Shown here: piece after piece, positions 17,601 to 27,868 of the stretch | Layout of the letters: each line of letters opens with the position of its first letter | Position numbering within the stretch: position 1 is the stretch's first letter | The notes under the pieces: generated by a model | Database searches by the model: none | What the model was told of the DNA's origin: nothing | Seen by the model: the letters and a program-made list of their open reading frames with translations, nothing else | Source: Planctomycetota bacterium | Lineage (GTDB): Bacteria; Planctomycetota; SZUA-567 | Direction of reading: 5' to 3' | Assembly: GCA_020060765.1 (NCBI GenBank) | Contig: JAGUZQ010000049.1 | Location: 1-64,000, forward strand | DNA: 64,000 bases | Program-made: the position numbers and the translations under genes

Positions 17601-17902
17601 GCACCGCGCAAGCGATCAGGCAGTTTGAATTGCCGGTGGAAGTGATCAAGAAAGTTTCCGAAGGCCGCCCCAACGTGATCGACCTGATGCTGGATAACCG
17701 CGTGCATCTGATCATTAACACGCCTTCGGGCAAGGCGCCCAAGCGGGACGAGGTCTCTATCCGCACCACCGCCATCGACCGCAACATACCGCTGGTGACG
17801 ACCACCGACGGGGCGCAGGCTTTTGTCGAAAGCATCAAGCAATTGCGTGAGACACCGGTGGTGGGAGTAAAAACGTTGCAGGAATTCCACGCGTCGCGAT
17901 AG
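14651..17902 (+). CDS. carB: Carbamoyl-phosphate synthase large subunit
   Basis: 1083 residues, full length. Two homologous ATP-grasp halves: the first (1-400) forms carboxyphosphate and carbamate, starting [23 protein letters not shown]; the second (about 560-940) starts [20 protein letters not shown] and phosphorylates carbamate. Between them lies the oligomerisation domain. The C-terminal MGS-like allosteric domain (about 945-1075) contains [12 protein letters not shown] and [23 protein letters not shown] and [17 protein letters not shown] are the paired ATP-site signatures. A GGAG precedes the ATG. Convergent with queC, six bases apart. Confidence 0.97.
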   Translation: MPKRTDIKKICIIGAGPIIIGQACEFDYSGTQACKALKEEGYEVVLVNSNPATIMTDPETADRTYVEPVTPEILAEILRRERPDALLPTLGGQTALNVAFKVAETGILEELGIEMIGADRDVIHRAEDRDAFRETMRKAGIDLPRSGLAHNMDEARAVIEEVGLPCIIRPAFTLGGTGGGMAYNREEFERIAAGGIRASMVNEILVEESLEGWKEFEVEVMRDKADNVVIVCSIENFDPMGVHTGDSITVAPIQTMTDREYQKLRDDSITIIRAIGVETGGCNIQFAQCPQTGRLVIIEMNPRVSRSSALASKATGFPIAKIAAKVAVGYTLDEIPNDITRVTPACFEPTIDYCVVKIPRFNFEKFPGCDDHLTIQMKSVGEVMAIGRTFKESLQKGLRSMEAGRSGLGADGRDLDWKNLTDEEIEAKLSIPNRERIYYLRYAMKRGMKLEKIHELTMIDPWFLDNIKEIVETEEWIEGKKLSDLSDDELKWVKGMGFSDVQLAHLCGMKARDVRKERQARGVEAVYKLVDTCGAEFEAATPYYYSTYEDEDETRRSDTEKVMILGGGPNRIGQGIEFDYCCCHASFAVEELGLESIMMNCNPETVSTDYDTSDRLYFDPLTVEDVISVVRREKPKGLIVQFGGQTPLNIAEALEAEGAVILGTSVKAIALAEDREQFSALLRKLELRQTPSSTSFELNDAMEKARKIDYPVLMRPSFVLGGAKMEIVYDEAGLQQYWAELIEYCRKADVEISPARPVMIDKFLQDATEVDVDAICDGTDVYIAGVMEHIEEAGIHSGDSACSLPPYSLSAKLIAELEEATTKLALALEVRGLMNVQYAIKDDEVYVLEVNPRASRTVPFVSKVTGVPIAKMATKVMLGKSLKELGLFRRPALKYVGVKESVFPWTRFPGVDAVLGPEMKSTGEVMGIDANFPLAFAKSQLGSGVKLPLAGTAFLSVKASDRPFLETIARGLSELGFNLIATRGTAQAIRQFELPVEVIKKVSEGRPNVIDLMLDNRVHLIINTPSGKAPKRDEVSIRTTAIDRNIPLVTTTDGAQAFVESIKQLRETPVVGVKTLQEFHASR

Positions 17903-17908
17903 CATCTC

Positions 17909-18595
17909 TTAGGGCGCGTAGCGGGTCGGATCAGGCACGCCTGCCGCGAGGAAACCCTTGCGGCGCAGAACGCAACTGTCGCATTCGCCGCAGGCAAAGC
18001 CTTTTTTATCCGGATCATAACAGGAATGGGTCAAGGCGTAATCGACGCCCAGACTCACGCCCAGACGAATTATTTCCGCCTTGCTCAAGGCGATCAGCGG
18101 CGTATGCAGTTTGACCGGCCTGCCCTCGACTCCCGCCTTGGTGGCGAGCGCGGCCAGTTGTTCAAACGCGGCGATGAATTCCGGACGGCAATCGGGATAG
18201 CCCGAATAATCGACCGCGTTTACTCCCAGGTATATTCGCCGCGCGTCCAGCACCTCCGCCCAACCCAGCGCGTAGGAGAGAAAAATCGTGTTGCGCGCCG
18301 GAACGTAGGTGACGGGAATATGCGCTGCCATTTCCTTTTCATCGCGCCCCTTGGGTACAGCTATATCGGCGGTTAGAGCGGAGCCGCCGAACGCGGCGAG
18401 GTCGATATCGATTACACGGCTCTCCCTGCAATCGATGGATTCGGCCACTTTCGCCGCCGCGTCCAACTCAACCTCATGCCTCTGTCCGTAGCGGAAAGAC
18501 AGGCAATAACACTCGCAGCCGTCATTTTTCGCGACAGCCAGCGCTGTAGCCGAATCCAACCCGCCGGATAATAACACCACTGCTTTTTCAGGCAT
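17909..18595 (-). CDS. queC: 7-Cyano-7-deazaguanine synthase QueC
   Basis: It converts 7-carboxy-7-deazaguanine to preQ0 with ATP and ammonia, in queuosine synthesis. 228 residues. The N-type ATP pyrophosphatase loop is [45 protein letters not shown] and [16 protein letters not shown] are QueC signatures. A C-terminal zinc site is formed by [20 protein letters not shown]. It follows the marC-like gene by 14 bases and is likely in its operon. No other queuosine genes are in the window. Confidence 0.95.
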   Translation of the reverse strand: MPEKAVVLLSGGLDSATALAVAKNDGCECYCLSFRYGQRHEVELDAAAKVAESIDCRESRVIDIDLAAFGGSALTADIAVPKGRDEKEMAAHIPVTYVPARNTIFLSYALGWAEVLDARRIYLGVNAVDYSGYPDCRPEFIAAFEQLAALATKAGVEGRPVKLHTPLIALSKAEIIRLGVSLGVDYALTHSCYDPDKKGFACGECDSCVLRRKGFLAAGVPDPTRYAP

Positions 18596-18609
18596 TCCGT
18601 TTTCCTTGG

Positions 18610-19212
18610 CTATGACCCTGCCTGTATCATCCCGCGAATTCCATCAGAAGTTATCTGCGCGGCCAGTGCAGCAATGAAAAGACCGGTGATTTTACTGAGT
18701 ATCAGCAGTCCCCGGCGTCGCAGAATCTTTTCGATCAATTCCGACGACAGCAACAGGAGACCCAGCGTCGCAGCGGCTGCGGCGAGCGCGCCGATACCGA
18801 CTGCAAGTTGCCCAGGAGAAGACAAGTCTGAACCCATAACAAGCATTGCGCCGATAGTGCCGGGTCCGACAGTAATCGGGAGCGCCAACGGCACAACTGC
18901 GATGTCGCCATGCTCGCTGTTTTTTGGCGCATACTGTTCGCCACGCACCAGGGCGACCGAGGAGATAAACAGTATCCCGCCCGCTCCTATGCGGAACGCG
19001 TCCAGTGTAATCCCGAACACAGCGAAAATATGCTTGCCGAAAAACAGAAGCGCCAAGGTAATGGCCAGAATCGCGGCCGCAGTCTTGACAGCGGTCTTGC
19101 GCTTTTCAGCCGTGTCCATTTCCGCCGTCATGGTCAAAAACGCCGTCAACGTGAAAAATGGCGTCAGCAGAAAAAACAGCTTCAGATACAATTGCAGAAA
19201 ACCTGCCGGCAT
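18610..19212 (-). CDS. MarC family integral membrane protein (UPF0056)
   Basis: 200 residues, about six membrane helices. Family features are [18 protein letters not shown] at the N-terminus, [17 protein letters not shown], and [18 protein letters not shown] in the second half, where PLA.P...GPG is the MarC signature. The biochemical function of the family is not established; the original link to multiple antibiotic resistance was withdrawn. Precedes queC in the same direction. Confidence 0.85.
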   Translation of the reverse strand: MPAGFLQLYLKLFFLLTPFFTLTAFLTMTAEMDTAEKRKTAVKTAAAILAITLALLFFGKHIFAVFGITLDAFRIGAGGILFISSVALVRGEQYAPKNSEHGDIAVVPLALPITVGPGTIGAMLVMGSDLSSPGQLAVGIGALAAAAATLGLLLLSSELIEKILRRRGLLILSKITGLFIAALAAQITSDGIRGMIQAGS

Positions 19213-19227
19213 GTTTTGTCCTTCATG

Positions 19228-19257
19228 AAAAACAGGCGCGCGACTAGCCGCACGCCT
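19228..19257 (-). terminator. Terminator after asd
   Basis: Minus strand stem AGGCGTGCG (19257-19249) / CGCGCGCCT (19242-19234) with one G-U pair, loop of six, then GTTTTT. It separates asd from the marC-like gene. Confidence 0.75.
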
Positions 19258-19297
19258 TTCTTATTATACTTCAGTTCTCACATGGCGCAATCCGTTA

Positions 19298-20299
19298 TTA
19301 CAGCAACTCAGCGATCTGCACCGCATTCAGCGCCGCGCCCTTCAGTATCTGGTCGCCGGAAATGAACATGTCGATTCCGTTGCCGTCTGGCTGGCTGATG
19401 TCGCTGCGGATGCGGCCGACGATGACGTTGCCCTGGCCAGTCGCGTCAAGCGGCTGGGGCGAGCGGTTGGCGGCGCGGTCGTCGATGATCTTGACGCCGG
19501 GAGCCTTGGCCAGAATGTCACGCACCTGCTGTTCCGTGATGGGATTGGTGAATTCGAGATTGACCGACTCGCAGTGCGCGCGCATCACCGGCACCCGCAC
19601 GCAGGTGGCGGTCACGCGGATTTCGGGACAGGCGAAAATCTTCCGGGTCTCGTCCACCATCTTCTGCTCTTCCTTGTTGTAGCCGTTTTCGCCGATCTTG
19701 GAATTATGGCTGAACAGGTTCATGGCGAGCTGATAGGGGAAAACCTTGGGTTCGATGGGGCGTCCCTCGACCCACGCCTTGGTAGTCTCCGCCAGTTCAT
19801 CCATGGCGGGACGGCCAGCACCGGATGCGGCCTGGTAAGTGGAAACGACAATGCGCTTGACCGGATTGACCTGGTGCAACGGCCAGACGGGCACGTTCAT
19901 GATGATAGTCGAGCAGTTGGGGTTGGCGATAATTCCCTTGGGACGATTGGCGATTTCCTCCGGGTTGATTTCCGGCACCACCAGGGGGCATTTCGGATCC
20001 ATTCGATAAGCCGATGAGTTGTCCACCACCACCGCTCCCGCCTTGACCGCCGCCGGGCTGAACTCCTCCGACTGGTCGGCTTCCACCGCCATCAGCGCGA
20101 TGTCAATGCCGTCAAAGGCGTCGACGCTGGCCTCAATAATGGTAACGTCCTTGCCCTTGAACTTGACGGTCTTGCCTGCCGAACGGGAGGAGGCCATGAC
20201 GCGCAGTTCGCCCACTTTAATCGAGGATTTTTCCAGACAAGCCAGCATTTCCTGTCCGACCGCACCGGTTACGCCGACAATCGCCACGTTTTTCGCCAT
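19298..20299 (-). CDS. asd: Aspartate-semialdehyde dehydrogenase
   Basis: It reduces aspartyl phosphate to aspartate semialdehyde with NADPH, at the branch to lysine/diaminopimelate, threonine, isoleucine and methionine. 333 residues. NADP loop VAIVGVTGAVGQEML at the N-terminus; catalytic Cys129 in IIANPNCSTI; a general-base His and substrate residues in VPVMRAHCESVNLEF. YQAASGAG is the Gram-negative/archaeal-like loop. It stands alone, behind a long leader with its own promoter, peptide gene and terminator. Confidence 0.96.
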   Translation of the reverse strand: MAKNVAIVGVTGAVGQEMLACLEKSSIKVGELRVMASSRSAGKTVKFKGKDVTIIEASVDAFDGIDIALMAVEADQSEEFSPAAVKAGAVVVDNSSAYRMDPKCPLVVPEINPEEIANRPKGIIANPNCSTIIMNVPVWPLHQVNPVKRIVVSTYQAASGAGRPAMDELAETTKAWVEGRPIEPKVFPYQLAMNLFSHNSKIGENGYNKEEQKMVDETRKIFACPEIRVTATCVRVPVMRAHCESVNLEFTNPITEQQVRDILAKAPGVKIIDDRAANRSPQPLDATGQGNVIVGRIRSDISQPDGNGIDMFISGDQILKGAALNAVQIAELL

Positions 20300-20333
20300 T
20301 TCGCACCCCTTTCTTTTTGGAGCTGCACCCCAG

Positions 20334-20390
20334 AAAAAAAAGCCCGAAGCTTGTCGGCTCCGGGCAAAAAGTATTTCTCAAGCCCGAGCC
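20334..20390 (-). terminator. asd attenuator: terminator with competing antiterminator
   Basis: Minus strand terminator GCCCGGAGC (20365-20357) / GCTTCGGGC (20350-20342), loop of six, then eight T (20341-20334). Just upstream, GGCTC-GGGC (20390-20382) pairs with GCCC-G-GAGCC (20365-20356), nine pairs with one bulged G, which would sequester the terminator's 5' arm. The leader stop codon directly abuts the first base of this strand. asd starts 34 bases after the T run. Confidence 0.8.
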
Positions 20391-20471
20391 TTAATCGGAA
20401 CGCGTCTTAACCACGGTCTTGGTAGTGGTGTAAAATTTACTGTAGTTCTTGACTTCCGCGCCAGTGATCAT
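20391..20471 (-). CDS. Thr/Lys-rich leader peptide upstream of asd
   Basis: A 26-codon gene (ATG at 20471, GGGAG 11 bases upstream; an ATG at 20489 would give 32 codons) ending TAA at 20391. Its end reads FYTTTKTVVKTRSD: five Thr codons and two Lys codons in the last 12, with more Lys before. Threonine and lysine are end products of the pathway asd serves, so stalling there would favour the antiterminator. The stop codon abuts the antiterminator strand. The alternative is a shortened bL33-like protein, since FYTTTK also occurs in ribosomal protein bL33. That family is about 50-55 residues and its C-terminal half is absent here, so a leader peptide is favoured. Confidence 0.7.
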   Translation of the reverse strand: MITGAEVKNYSKFYTTTKTVVKTRSD

Positions 20472-20508
20472 GATTTTTATCGCTCCCATGCACGATGAAT
20501 ATTGAATT

Positions 20509-20537
20509 ACTATATCCCCCGCTGATGACGTTGTCAA
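20509..20537 (-). promoter_or_regulatory. Strong promoter of the asd leader
   Basis: Minus strand TTGACA (20537-20532), 17 bases, TATAGT (20514-20509), near consensus. Start predicted near 20502, about 200 bases before asd. Confidence 0.85.
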
Positions 20538-20590
20538 GATGAAACAGAATTTTATTCGGCAAGGAAAATAGCATTGTCTGCAACGTCCTC

Positions 20591-20620
20591 TTGACTTGTC
20601 CCGTTTAAATCAGACAATAT
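20591..20620 (+). promoter_or_regulatory. Promoter of the TPR/Cys-rich gene
   Basis: TTGACT (20591-20596), 18 bases, CAATAT (20615-20620). The ATG at 20626 lies where transcription would start, and no ribosome binding site precedes it, so the mRNA may be leaderless. Confidence 0.5.
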
Positions 20621-20625
20621 CAGAC

Positions 20626-21345
20626 ATGACTGAACACGACTTCGACCAGGGACGGCAATACATGGAACGGGAGGAATTTTCCCGCGCCGTGGAGGCTTTT
20701 ACCCGCTGCATAGATGACTCGCCTGAATCCGAGGATGCCTACGGCAACCGCGGCGTGGCGTACCTCAACCTTGGCGAGGATGAACTGGCGCTGGGTGACT
20801 TCCGGAAAGTCGTTGCCCTCAATGAAGACGACGCCATGGCGTTTGCCATGATGTCGGAAGCTTTGAAAAATCTCGGTCAACTGGAAGACGCCCTTCACTA
20901 CGCGGCCAAGGCAATCGAACTCGATCCCGAACTGGAGACGGCCTATTACGTGCGCGGCTGGCTGTTCATGCGCGCGGGCCAGTACGCCCTGGCCGCCGAC
21001 GACCTGGAGAATTTTCTCCTCTACGCAGACAGCCCGGGTGAGACGGAGGACATGCTTTCGGTCTGCCAGGTGCTGGCCGCAGATAATCCAGTGGACGACT
21101 ACGACGAGCCGATGGATAATCCCGAAGCGATCGAACAGTATCTTTGCGAAAGCGGCTTCTCCTTCGACTTCGGCTACAACGAGGAATATGAGGAACTGCA
21201 ACTGTTCTGCCCCTACGCCCACTGCATCCGCAACCTGCCTTCGCGTTGCGACGATGCCGTCGGCTGCTGCCCTGTGTTCGGGTATGAGTGCCCCGGGGGC
21301 GAGGATCAAACCGATATCTGCCGGGAACTACCCCCGGTGGAATAG
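20626..21345 (+). CDS. Tetratricopeptide-repeat protein with Cys-rich C-terminus
   Basis: 239 residues. Residues 1-145 form about four TPR units (for example EEFSRAVEAFTRCIDDSPESEDAYGNRGVAYLNLGE split over two helices), a protein-binding scaffold. The last 70 residues carry nine cysteines in patterns such as CPYAHC, CDDAVGCCPVFGYEC and a final C, suggesting a metal site. No signal peptide is visible, so it is cytoplasmic. Function unknown. A GT4 gene follows after 27 bases in the same direction. Confidence 0.78.
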   Translation: MTEHDFDQGRQYMEREEFSRAVEAFTRCIDDSPESEDAYGNRGVAYLNLGEDELALGDFRKVVALNEDDAMAFAMMSEALKNLGQLEDALHYAAKAIELDPELETAYYVRGWLFMRAGQYALAADDLENFLLYADSPGETEDMLSVCQVLAADNPVDDYDEPMDNPEAIEQYLCESGFSFDFGYNEEYEELQLFCPYAHCIRNLPSRCDDAVGCCPVFGYECPGGEDQTDICRELPPVE

Positions 21346-21372
21346 TTTTTTTAGCAGCAGGGATGCTACTTC

Positions 21373-22551
21373 ATGCGCATAGCTTTTTTTTCGTGGGACG
21401 CAGTGCACGCAGTTCAAGTCGGTGGCGCTGGAGTTTCGGTCTCTGAGTTGGCCGCCGCCCTGTCCCGCCTCGGTCACGAAGCGCATCTCTTCACCCGCAT
21501 CGGCCCGGGGCAACGGCTTTACGATAACATTTTCGGCGTACACTACCACCGCTGTCCCCACGACAGCCGCGCGAATTTTATCGACGAGATGGAGGTGCTG
21601 TCCAAATCCTTTGTTCATTACGCCCACGAGACGGCGGTGTCTTTCGGCGGGTTCGACCAGTTGCACTGTTACGACTGGCTGGCGGCGAAAGCAGGCTGTC
21701 GACTGAAAACCGAAACCGGTACACCGCTAGCAATGACTTTCAATTCCACCGAGTGGGGTCGGTCGGGGATGTGGCCGGACAAGGGCGACTCCCGGCGTAT
21801 CTGCGAAATCGAGCACGAAGCCACGCAAAGCGCCGACACGGTCATCGCAGTCAGCCACCAGGTGAGGTCGGAACTGTCCCAGCTTTACCAGGTTCCCGCC
21901 TGGAAGACAGACACCATCTACCACGGCGTCAATCTCTCCCATTTCGACCGCGCCGAGTTCGATCCAGGCAAAACCAAACTGTCCTGTGACATCGCGCCGA
22001 TGGCACCGACCGTGCTATTCGTGGGACGGCTCAACCACGCCAAGGGCGCCGACCTTTTTATCGAAGCGGCGGCTCTAGTCGGGGCGGTGAATCCGGAGAT
22101 TCGTTTCATGCTGGTAGGAGAAGGAGAAATGCGCGAGCATCTCGGACGCGAGGCGGAACGATTCGGCATCCGCGACGCGGTGCGTTTCCTCGGCTGGCGG
22201 GAAGGGGCGGAGCTGATTGACCTCTACCGCGCGTGCGACCTGGTGTGCGTGCCCAGCCGACTCGACCCGTTCGGCATTGTGCCGCTGTCGGCGTGGGCGG
22301 CAGGGAAAACGGTAATCGCCGCCAATTCCAGCAGCGCGCGCGAATTCATTCTGAAAAACAACAACGGCGTGTTGACCGCTCCAGAGCCACGCCCCCTGGC
22401 CGACGCCATTCTCGGCCTGCTGAAAGATTTCGATCACCTGCGCTGGTTGGGGCGAAACGGAAGAGTGGCGATCGAGACTGCCTTCACCTGGGACGTAATC
22501 GCCGACAAGACCCTGCAAGCCTACCACCGCCGCAAACTGCTGGACGGTTGA
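21373..22551 (+). CDS. Glycosyltransferase, GT4 family (glycogen-synthase-like)
   Basis: 392 residues, GT-B fold. The N-terminus VQVGGAGVSVSELAAALSRLGHE has the glycine loop seen in starch/glycogen synthase-like GT4 and GT5 enzymes. QLHCYDWLAA and FNSTEWGRSG are close to the HxHDW and stem regions of that group. Donor half: VLFVGRLNHAKGADLF, LVGEGEMREHL, and VPSRLDPFGIVPLSAWAAGKTVIA with the EX7E site weakened (Glu replaced in FGIVPLS). A role in storage-glucan or surface-glycan synthesis is possible; the substrate cannot be fixed from sequence. It is 28 bases upstream of the next gene. Confidence 0.82.
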   Translation: MRIAFFSWDAVHAVQVGGAGVSVSELAAALSRLGHEAHLFTRIGPGQRLYDNIFGVHYHRCPHDSRANFIDEMEVLSKSFVHYAHETAVSFGGFDQLHCYDWLAAKAGCRLKTETGTPLAMTFNSTEWGRSGMWPDKGDSRRICEIEHEATQSADTVIAVSHQVRSELSQLYQVPAWKTDTIYHGVNLSHFDRAEFDPGKTKLSCDIAPMAPTVLFVGRLNHAKGADLFIEAAALVGAVNPEIRFMLVGEGEMREHLGREAERFGIRDAVRFLGWREGAELIDLYRACDLVCVPSRLDPFGIVPLSAWAAGKTVIAANSSSAREFILKNNNGVLTAPEPRPLADAILGLLKDFDHLRWLGRNGRVAIETAFTWDVIADKTLQAYHRRKLLDG

Positions 22552-22579
22552 GCCATGCGCAATAAATGACAGGACACAC

Positions 22580-24148
22580 GTGAACCTTCCGACGAAACAG
22601 AAATCCCGCTGGATCAAAATCGCGGCGGTTATGCTGGCGATGGTGATTACGGCAATCGCCTGGCTGGTCTGGCCTGCCAGTCCGGCTGAGTTTTCGTTGC
22701 TGAACAAAATTCCCGCCGACTACGATTATGCCGTCGAATTCCGCGATCCCGCCGGGGTTCTCTCCGACTGCGAAAACTTCGGTCTACGGGAGAGCCTTCT
22801 TTCCACGCCTTGGCAGGTGGACTTACCTGAATCTGAACGAACCGACCTGACCTCGCATCTAGACTGGAAATTCGGCGAGGTGGAAAAAATCCTGTCCCAA
22901 CCATGGGGACTGGGTCTGACCAGAATGGCTTTACGCGGTTCGCTGGCCATCGCCGGAAAAAAATCTAATCCCCGCCATTTTCTCCTGCTGCTAAAGAGCA
23001 ACCGTCTAGCCAACCTGCTGCTCAGACTCGGCCTGCGTTCCGCCAAAAACGACTGGCTGGAACTAGGAGAAGACGGGGGAAAGATTTACGTCACCTATCG
23101 CGACGGTCTGATTATTGCCGCGCCGAATCCCGATATCCTGACCGCGTTTGCCAAGCAGAATTCCTTACGCGACGACGAATTCCCGCACATGGCATACGCG
23201 CCGTCAATCGGCGGATTGGTCAAGCAGGCAAAGTGTTTTCCCGCGCTGGCGCAGTTAAAAGGCGAGGTGAAGTTCGGCGCGCGCTTCGCTGAAAACGGCC
23301 TGCGAATATCCGCGTCCAACGCCACTGATACCTTGCAAACACCGCACGAGTCCCAACCAAAAACTGCTGCGGAAATTCCGGAAGGCGTCAGCGTATCGGG
23401 CAAGTGTGACCCCGCGCAAGCCTGGAAAACTGTATCGGGTTTGTTGTGGAAAGATAACCTGCGTCCGCTCCGGGGCATCGATCCGCCGATGGCGATTATT
23501 TTCTGGGAAGCGGTTGACGTCGGTATCATTCCACAAGCACGAGGAGATTTTTTCGTGCGTCTGCTGCCGCAGGAAACAGGCGAAATGCTTGTTCCCCCTG
23601 CCCCGCTCCTGCAGGCGTCGTGGACGGTCGCGCAAAAAGATATCGCGGAAAAACTCATGTTCGACCACGCCGGGAAGATTGTCGATTTTTATAAGGCTCC
23701 CGGCGGCGCGCCATTTTATAACTACGTGCGGGAAGAAACGTATTTGCGTCACGATTCCAACGCAGACTCCTACCACGTTGATCTGCATCCCCTGTTTTTC
23801 AACGGCATGAAACCGTCGTGGTGTTTCGCGGACGGCGCGGCGCTTTTTTCCAACTACGACAGGCTCAACTTCTCCCCAGCAATACAGCAACCTGCGGCTA
23901 AGGGCGATTCTTTCTCGGGACGCTGGAAATTAAGCGGAAGATTTGTTTCCGGACTGCGCGAATTCCTGGCGCACAAGATTTCCGATCACGGTTTCGTTCC
24001 GGTCGAGAATCGTACGGCGGCGCTGGAAAATGTCGCCCGCCTCTGCGCCATCGCCCAATCCCTTCCCGACGGCGATTTTTTCCTTGCTCTCGGCGGCGAA
24101 GCCGGGCAGGATGTGACGTTTCAACTAGACTTATTGTTATATAAATAG
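22580..24148 (+). CDS. Membrane-anchored hypothetical protein
   Basis: 522 residues, family not recognised. The N-terminus is short and basic, followed by one membrane helix at about 11-31 (IAAVMLAMVITAIAWLVW). The remainder would be outside the membrane. Segments such as FSLLNKIPADYDYAVEFRDP resemble the start of DUF3352-like extracytoplasmic proteins, and the zinc-ribbon protein at 6843-8468 has a similar plan (helix, then a domain beginning with a short Pro-rich stretch). Likely in one operon with the preceding GT4 and the following CBM9-like gene (eight bases). Confidence 0.7.
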   Translation: MNLPTKQKSRWIKIAAVMLAMVITAIAWLVWPASPAEFSLLNKIPADYDYAVEFRDPAGVLSDCENFGLRESLLSTPWQVDLPESERTDLTSHLDWKFGEVEKILSQPWGLGLTRMALRGSLAIAGKKSNPRHFLLLLKSNRLANLLLRLGLRSAKNDWLELGEDGGKIYVTYRDGLIIAAPNPDILTAFAKQNSLRDDEFPHMAYAPSIGGLVKQAKCFPALAQLKGEVKFGARFAENGLRISASNATDTLQTPHESQPKTAAEIPEGVSVSGKCDPAQAWKTVSGLLWKDNLRPLRGIDPPMAIIFWEAVDVGIIPQARGDFFVRLLPQETGEMLVPPAPLLQASWTVAQKDIAEKLMFDHAGKIVDFYKAPGGAPFYNYVREETYLRHDSNADSYHVDLHPLFFNGMKPSWCFADGAALFSNYDRLNFSPAIQQPAAKGDSFSGRWKLSGRFVSGLREFLAHKISDHGFVPVENRTAALENVARLCAIAQSLPDGDFFLALGGEAGQDVTFQLDLLLYK

Positions 24149-24156
24149 GAGAGACC

Positions 24157-24822
24157 ATGGAGTATCTGATTAAGCGCGCGCCCACCCCCCCTGCCTTGGC
24201 CGGCGATTGGGACGGGAAAATCTGGCGCGCTGCCAACACGCTGGACGTAAGCATCTTCCGCGACAAAAGCACCGCGCACCATCCCCAGACCCAGGCGAAA
24301 TTGCTGTACGACGACCGGGGCGTGTACGGAATTTTCCGGGTCGAGGACAAGTATGTCCGCTCAGTGCAGACAGCGTACAACAGCAGCGTCTGCGGTGACA
24401 GTTGCGTGGAATTCTTCGTCAAGCCGCGCGCGGATAAAGGCTATTTCAACTTTGAAATGAACTGCGGCGGCACGCTGCTGCTATTTTACATCACCGACCA
24501 CACCCGCACGGAAAACGGCTTCAAGGAACGCACCGACGTGCCTTGGGAAATCGCCAGCCAGATGAAAATCTATCACTCCATGCCAAACGTGGTCGATCCG
24601 GCGATCGAACAGGACACGGTCTGGCTGAACGAGTTTTTCATCCCCTATTCCCTGTTCGAGCATTACCTGGGAAAATTCGGCGACAAAACCGGCATGACCT
24701 GGCGGGCGAATTTCTACAAGTGCGGCGACAAAACGCCGATGCCGCATTGGGCGTCGTGGGCGCCGATCACGGCAACCAATTTCCATCTGCCCGATTGTTT
24801 TCAACCCCTCAAGTTTGTTTAA
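24157..24822 (+). CDS. CBM9-like carbohydrate-binding family protein
   Basis: 221 residues matching the carbohydrate-binding family 9-like (DOMON-type) beta-sandwich: KIWRAANTLDVSIFRD near the N-terminus, AKLLYDDRGVYGIFRVED, then DSCVEFFVKPRADKGYFNFE and a final WRANFYKCGD...PHWASWAPI. No signal peptide is visible, unlike secreted CBM9 modules, so a cytoplasmic role is likely. Members of this family are common as lone domains in Lentisphaerae and Planctomycetes. It precedes rluD by three bases. Confidence 0.8.
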   Translation: MEYLIKRAPTPPALAGDWDGKIWRAANTLDVSIFRDKSTAHHPQTQAKLLYDDRGVYGIFRVEDKYVRSVQTAYNSSVCGDSCVEFFVKPRADKGYFNFEMNCGGTLLLFYITDHTRTENGFKERTDVPWEIASQMKIYHSMPNVVDPAIEQDTVWLNEFFIPYSLFEHYLGKFGDKTGMTWRANFYKCGDKTPMPHWASWAPITATNFHLPDCFQPLKFV

Positions 24823-24825
24823 GCG

Positions 24826-25781
24826 ATGCGCTATAATTCCGGCGTGGGAGAATCGTTTGACCTGGAAGTTCCGCCAACCTTGGCCGGAACGAGGCTTGAC
24901 GTGTTTCTCTCCGAGGCGATGGCGGAGCCTTCCCGCACCTTTATCCAACGGCTGATCAAGGACGACCTCGTCAGTATTTCGCCGGGGAAAGTCAAACCTG
25001 GTTATCGCCTCAAGGGCGCGGAAAAAATCACGCTGTTCCTGCCCGAGCTGGTGGAGATGTCGGCGGAACCGGAAGATATTCCCCTGTCCGTGCTGTACGA
25101 GGACGAGCACATCATCGTCATCGACAAGCAGCCGGGCATCGTCGCCCATCCCTCGCCGGGGCACGAAACCGGGACACTGGTAAATGCTCTGCTCTTCCAT
25201 TGCAAAAATCTTTCCGGCATCGGCGGGGTACTGCGTCCCGGCATTGTCCACCGGCTCGACCGCGACACCTCAGGCTGCATGGTGGCGGCGAAAACTGATT
25301 TCGCCCATCGCGAGTTGTGCGCCCAGTTCGCCGGTCGCTCCACGGAAAAGCATTACCTCGCCCTTACCGATGGCATTCCCCGCGCAGACGAAGGCACGGT
25401 CGAGGGGCAGATCGGCCGCTCTGTTTCCGACCGGAAAAAGCAGGCGCTGCTTCCCGACGGCGGGCGCTACAGCCTGACCCATTACCGGGTGTTGGAAAGA
25501 TTTTCCACGCACGCGCTAGTGGAATGTATTCTGAAAACCGGGCGCACCCACCAGGCGCGTGTGCATTTGAAATCGTTGCAGGCACCGGTGCTGGCAGACG
25601 CCGACTATAGCAAACACGCCGCGTTTGTCGATAAAACATCCGGCGAGACGCTGCTTTCGCGGCAGGCGCTGCACGCGTGGAAACTGTCGTTCAATCATCC
25701 GGTGTCAGGCGTGAGGCTGGAACTTGTTGCGGAGTTGCCAGCCGACATGGCGCGGGTGTTGGAATATCTGCTGGCGGGAAA

Positions 25782-25785
<4 letters not shown>
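24826..25785 (+). CDS. rluD: RluA/RluD-family pseudouridine synthase
   Basis: It isomerises uridine to pseudouridine in 23S rRNA; the exact site is inferred from RluD-like architecture. 319 residues. An S4 RNA-binding domain occupies about 16-75 (GTRLDVFLSEAM...FIQRLIKDDLV). The catalytic Asp145 is in GIVHRLDRDTSG, followed by LKTGRTHQARVHL and HAWKLSFNHP. The stop overlaps the stop of the convergent helicase gene (CTAA). Confidence 0.92.
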
Positions 25786-27785
<2,000 letters not shown>

Positions 27786-27868
27786 GTTAAAAAATATTTC
27801 CGTGCGCGAGGAAGGTTGCGCGAAAAAAATGGCATTATGCACAGGGCAAAAAAGTTTGCAAGGCGAAT

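Noticed and set aside
19263-19290. TTGCGC-16-TATAAT on the minus strand before the marC-like gene
   Set aside because: A start there would put the asd terminator at the very 5' end of the transcript; kept only as a weak possibility.
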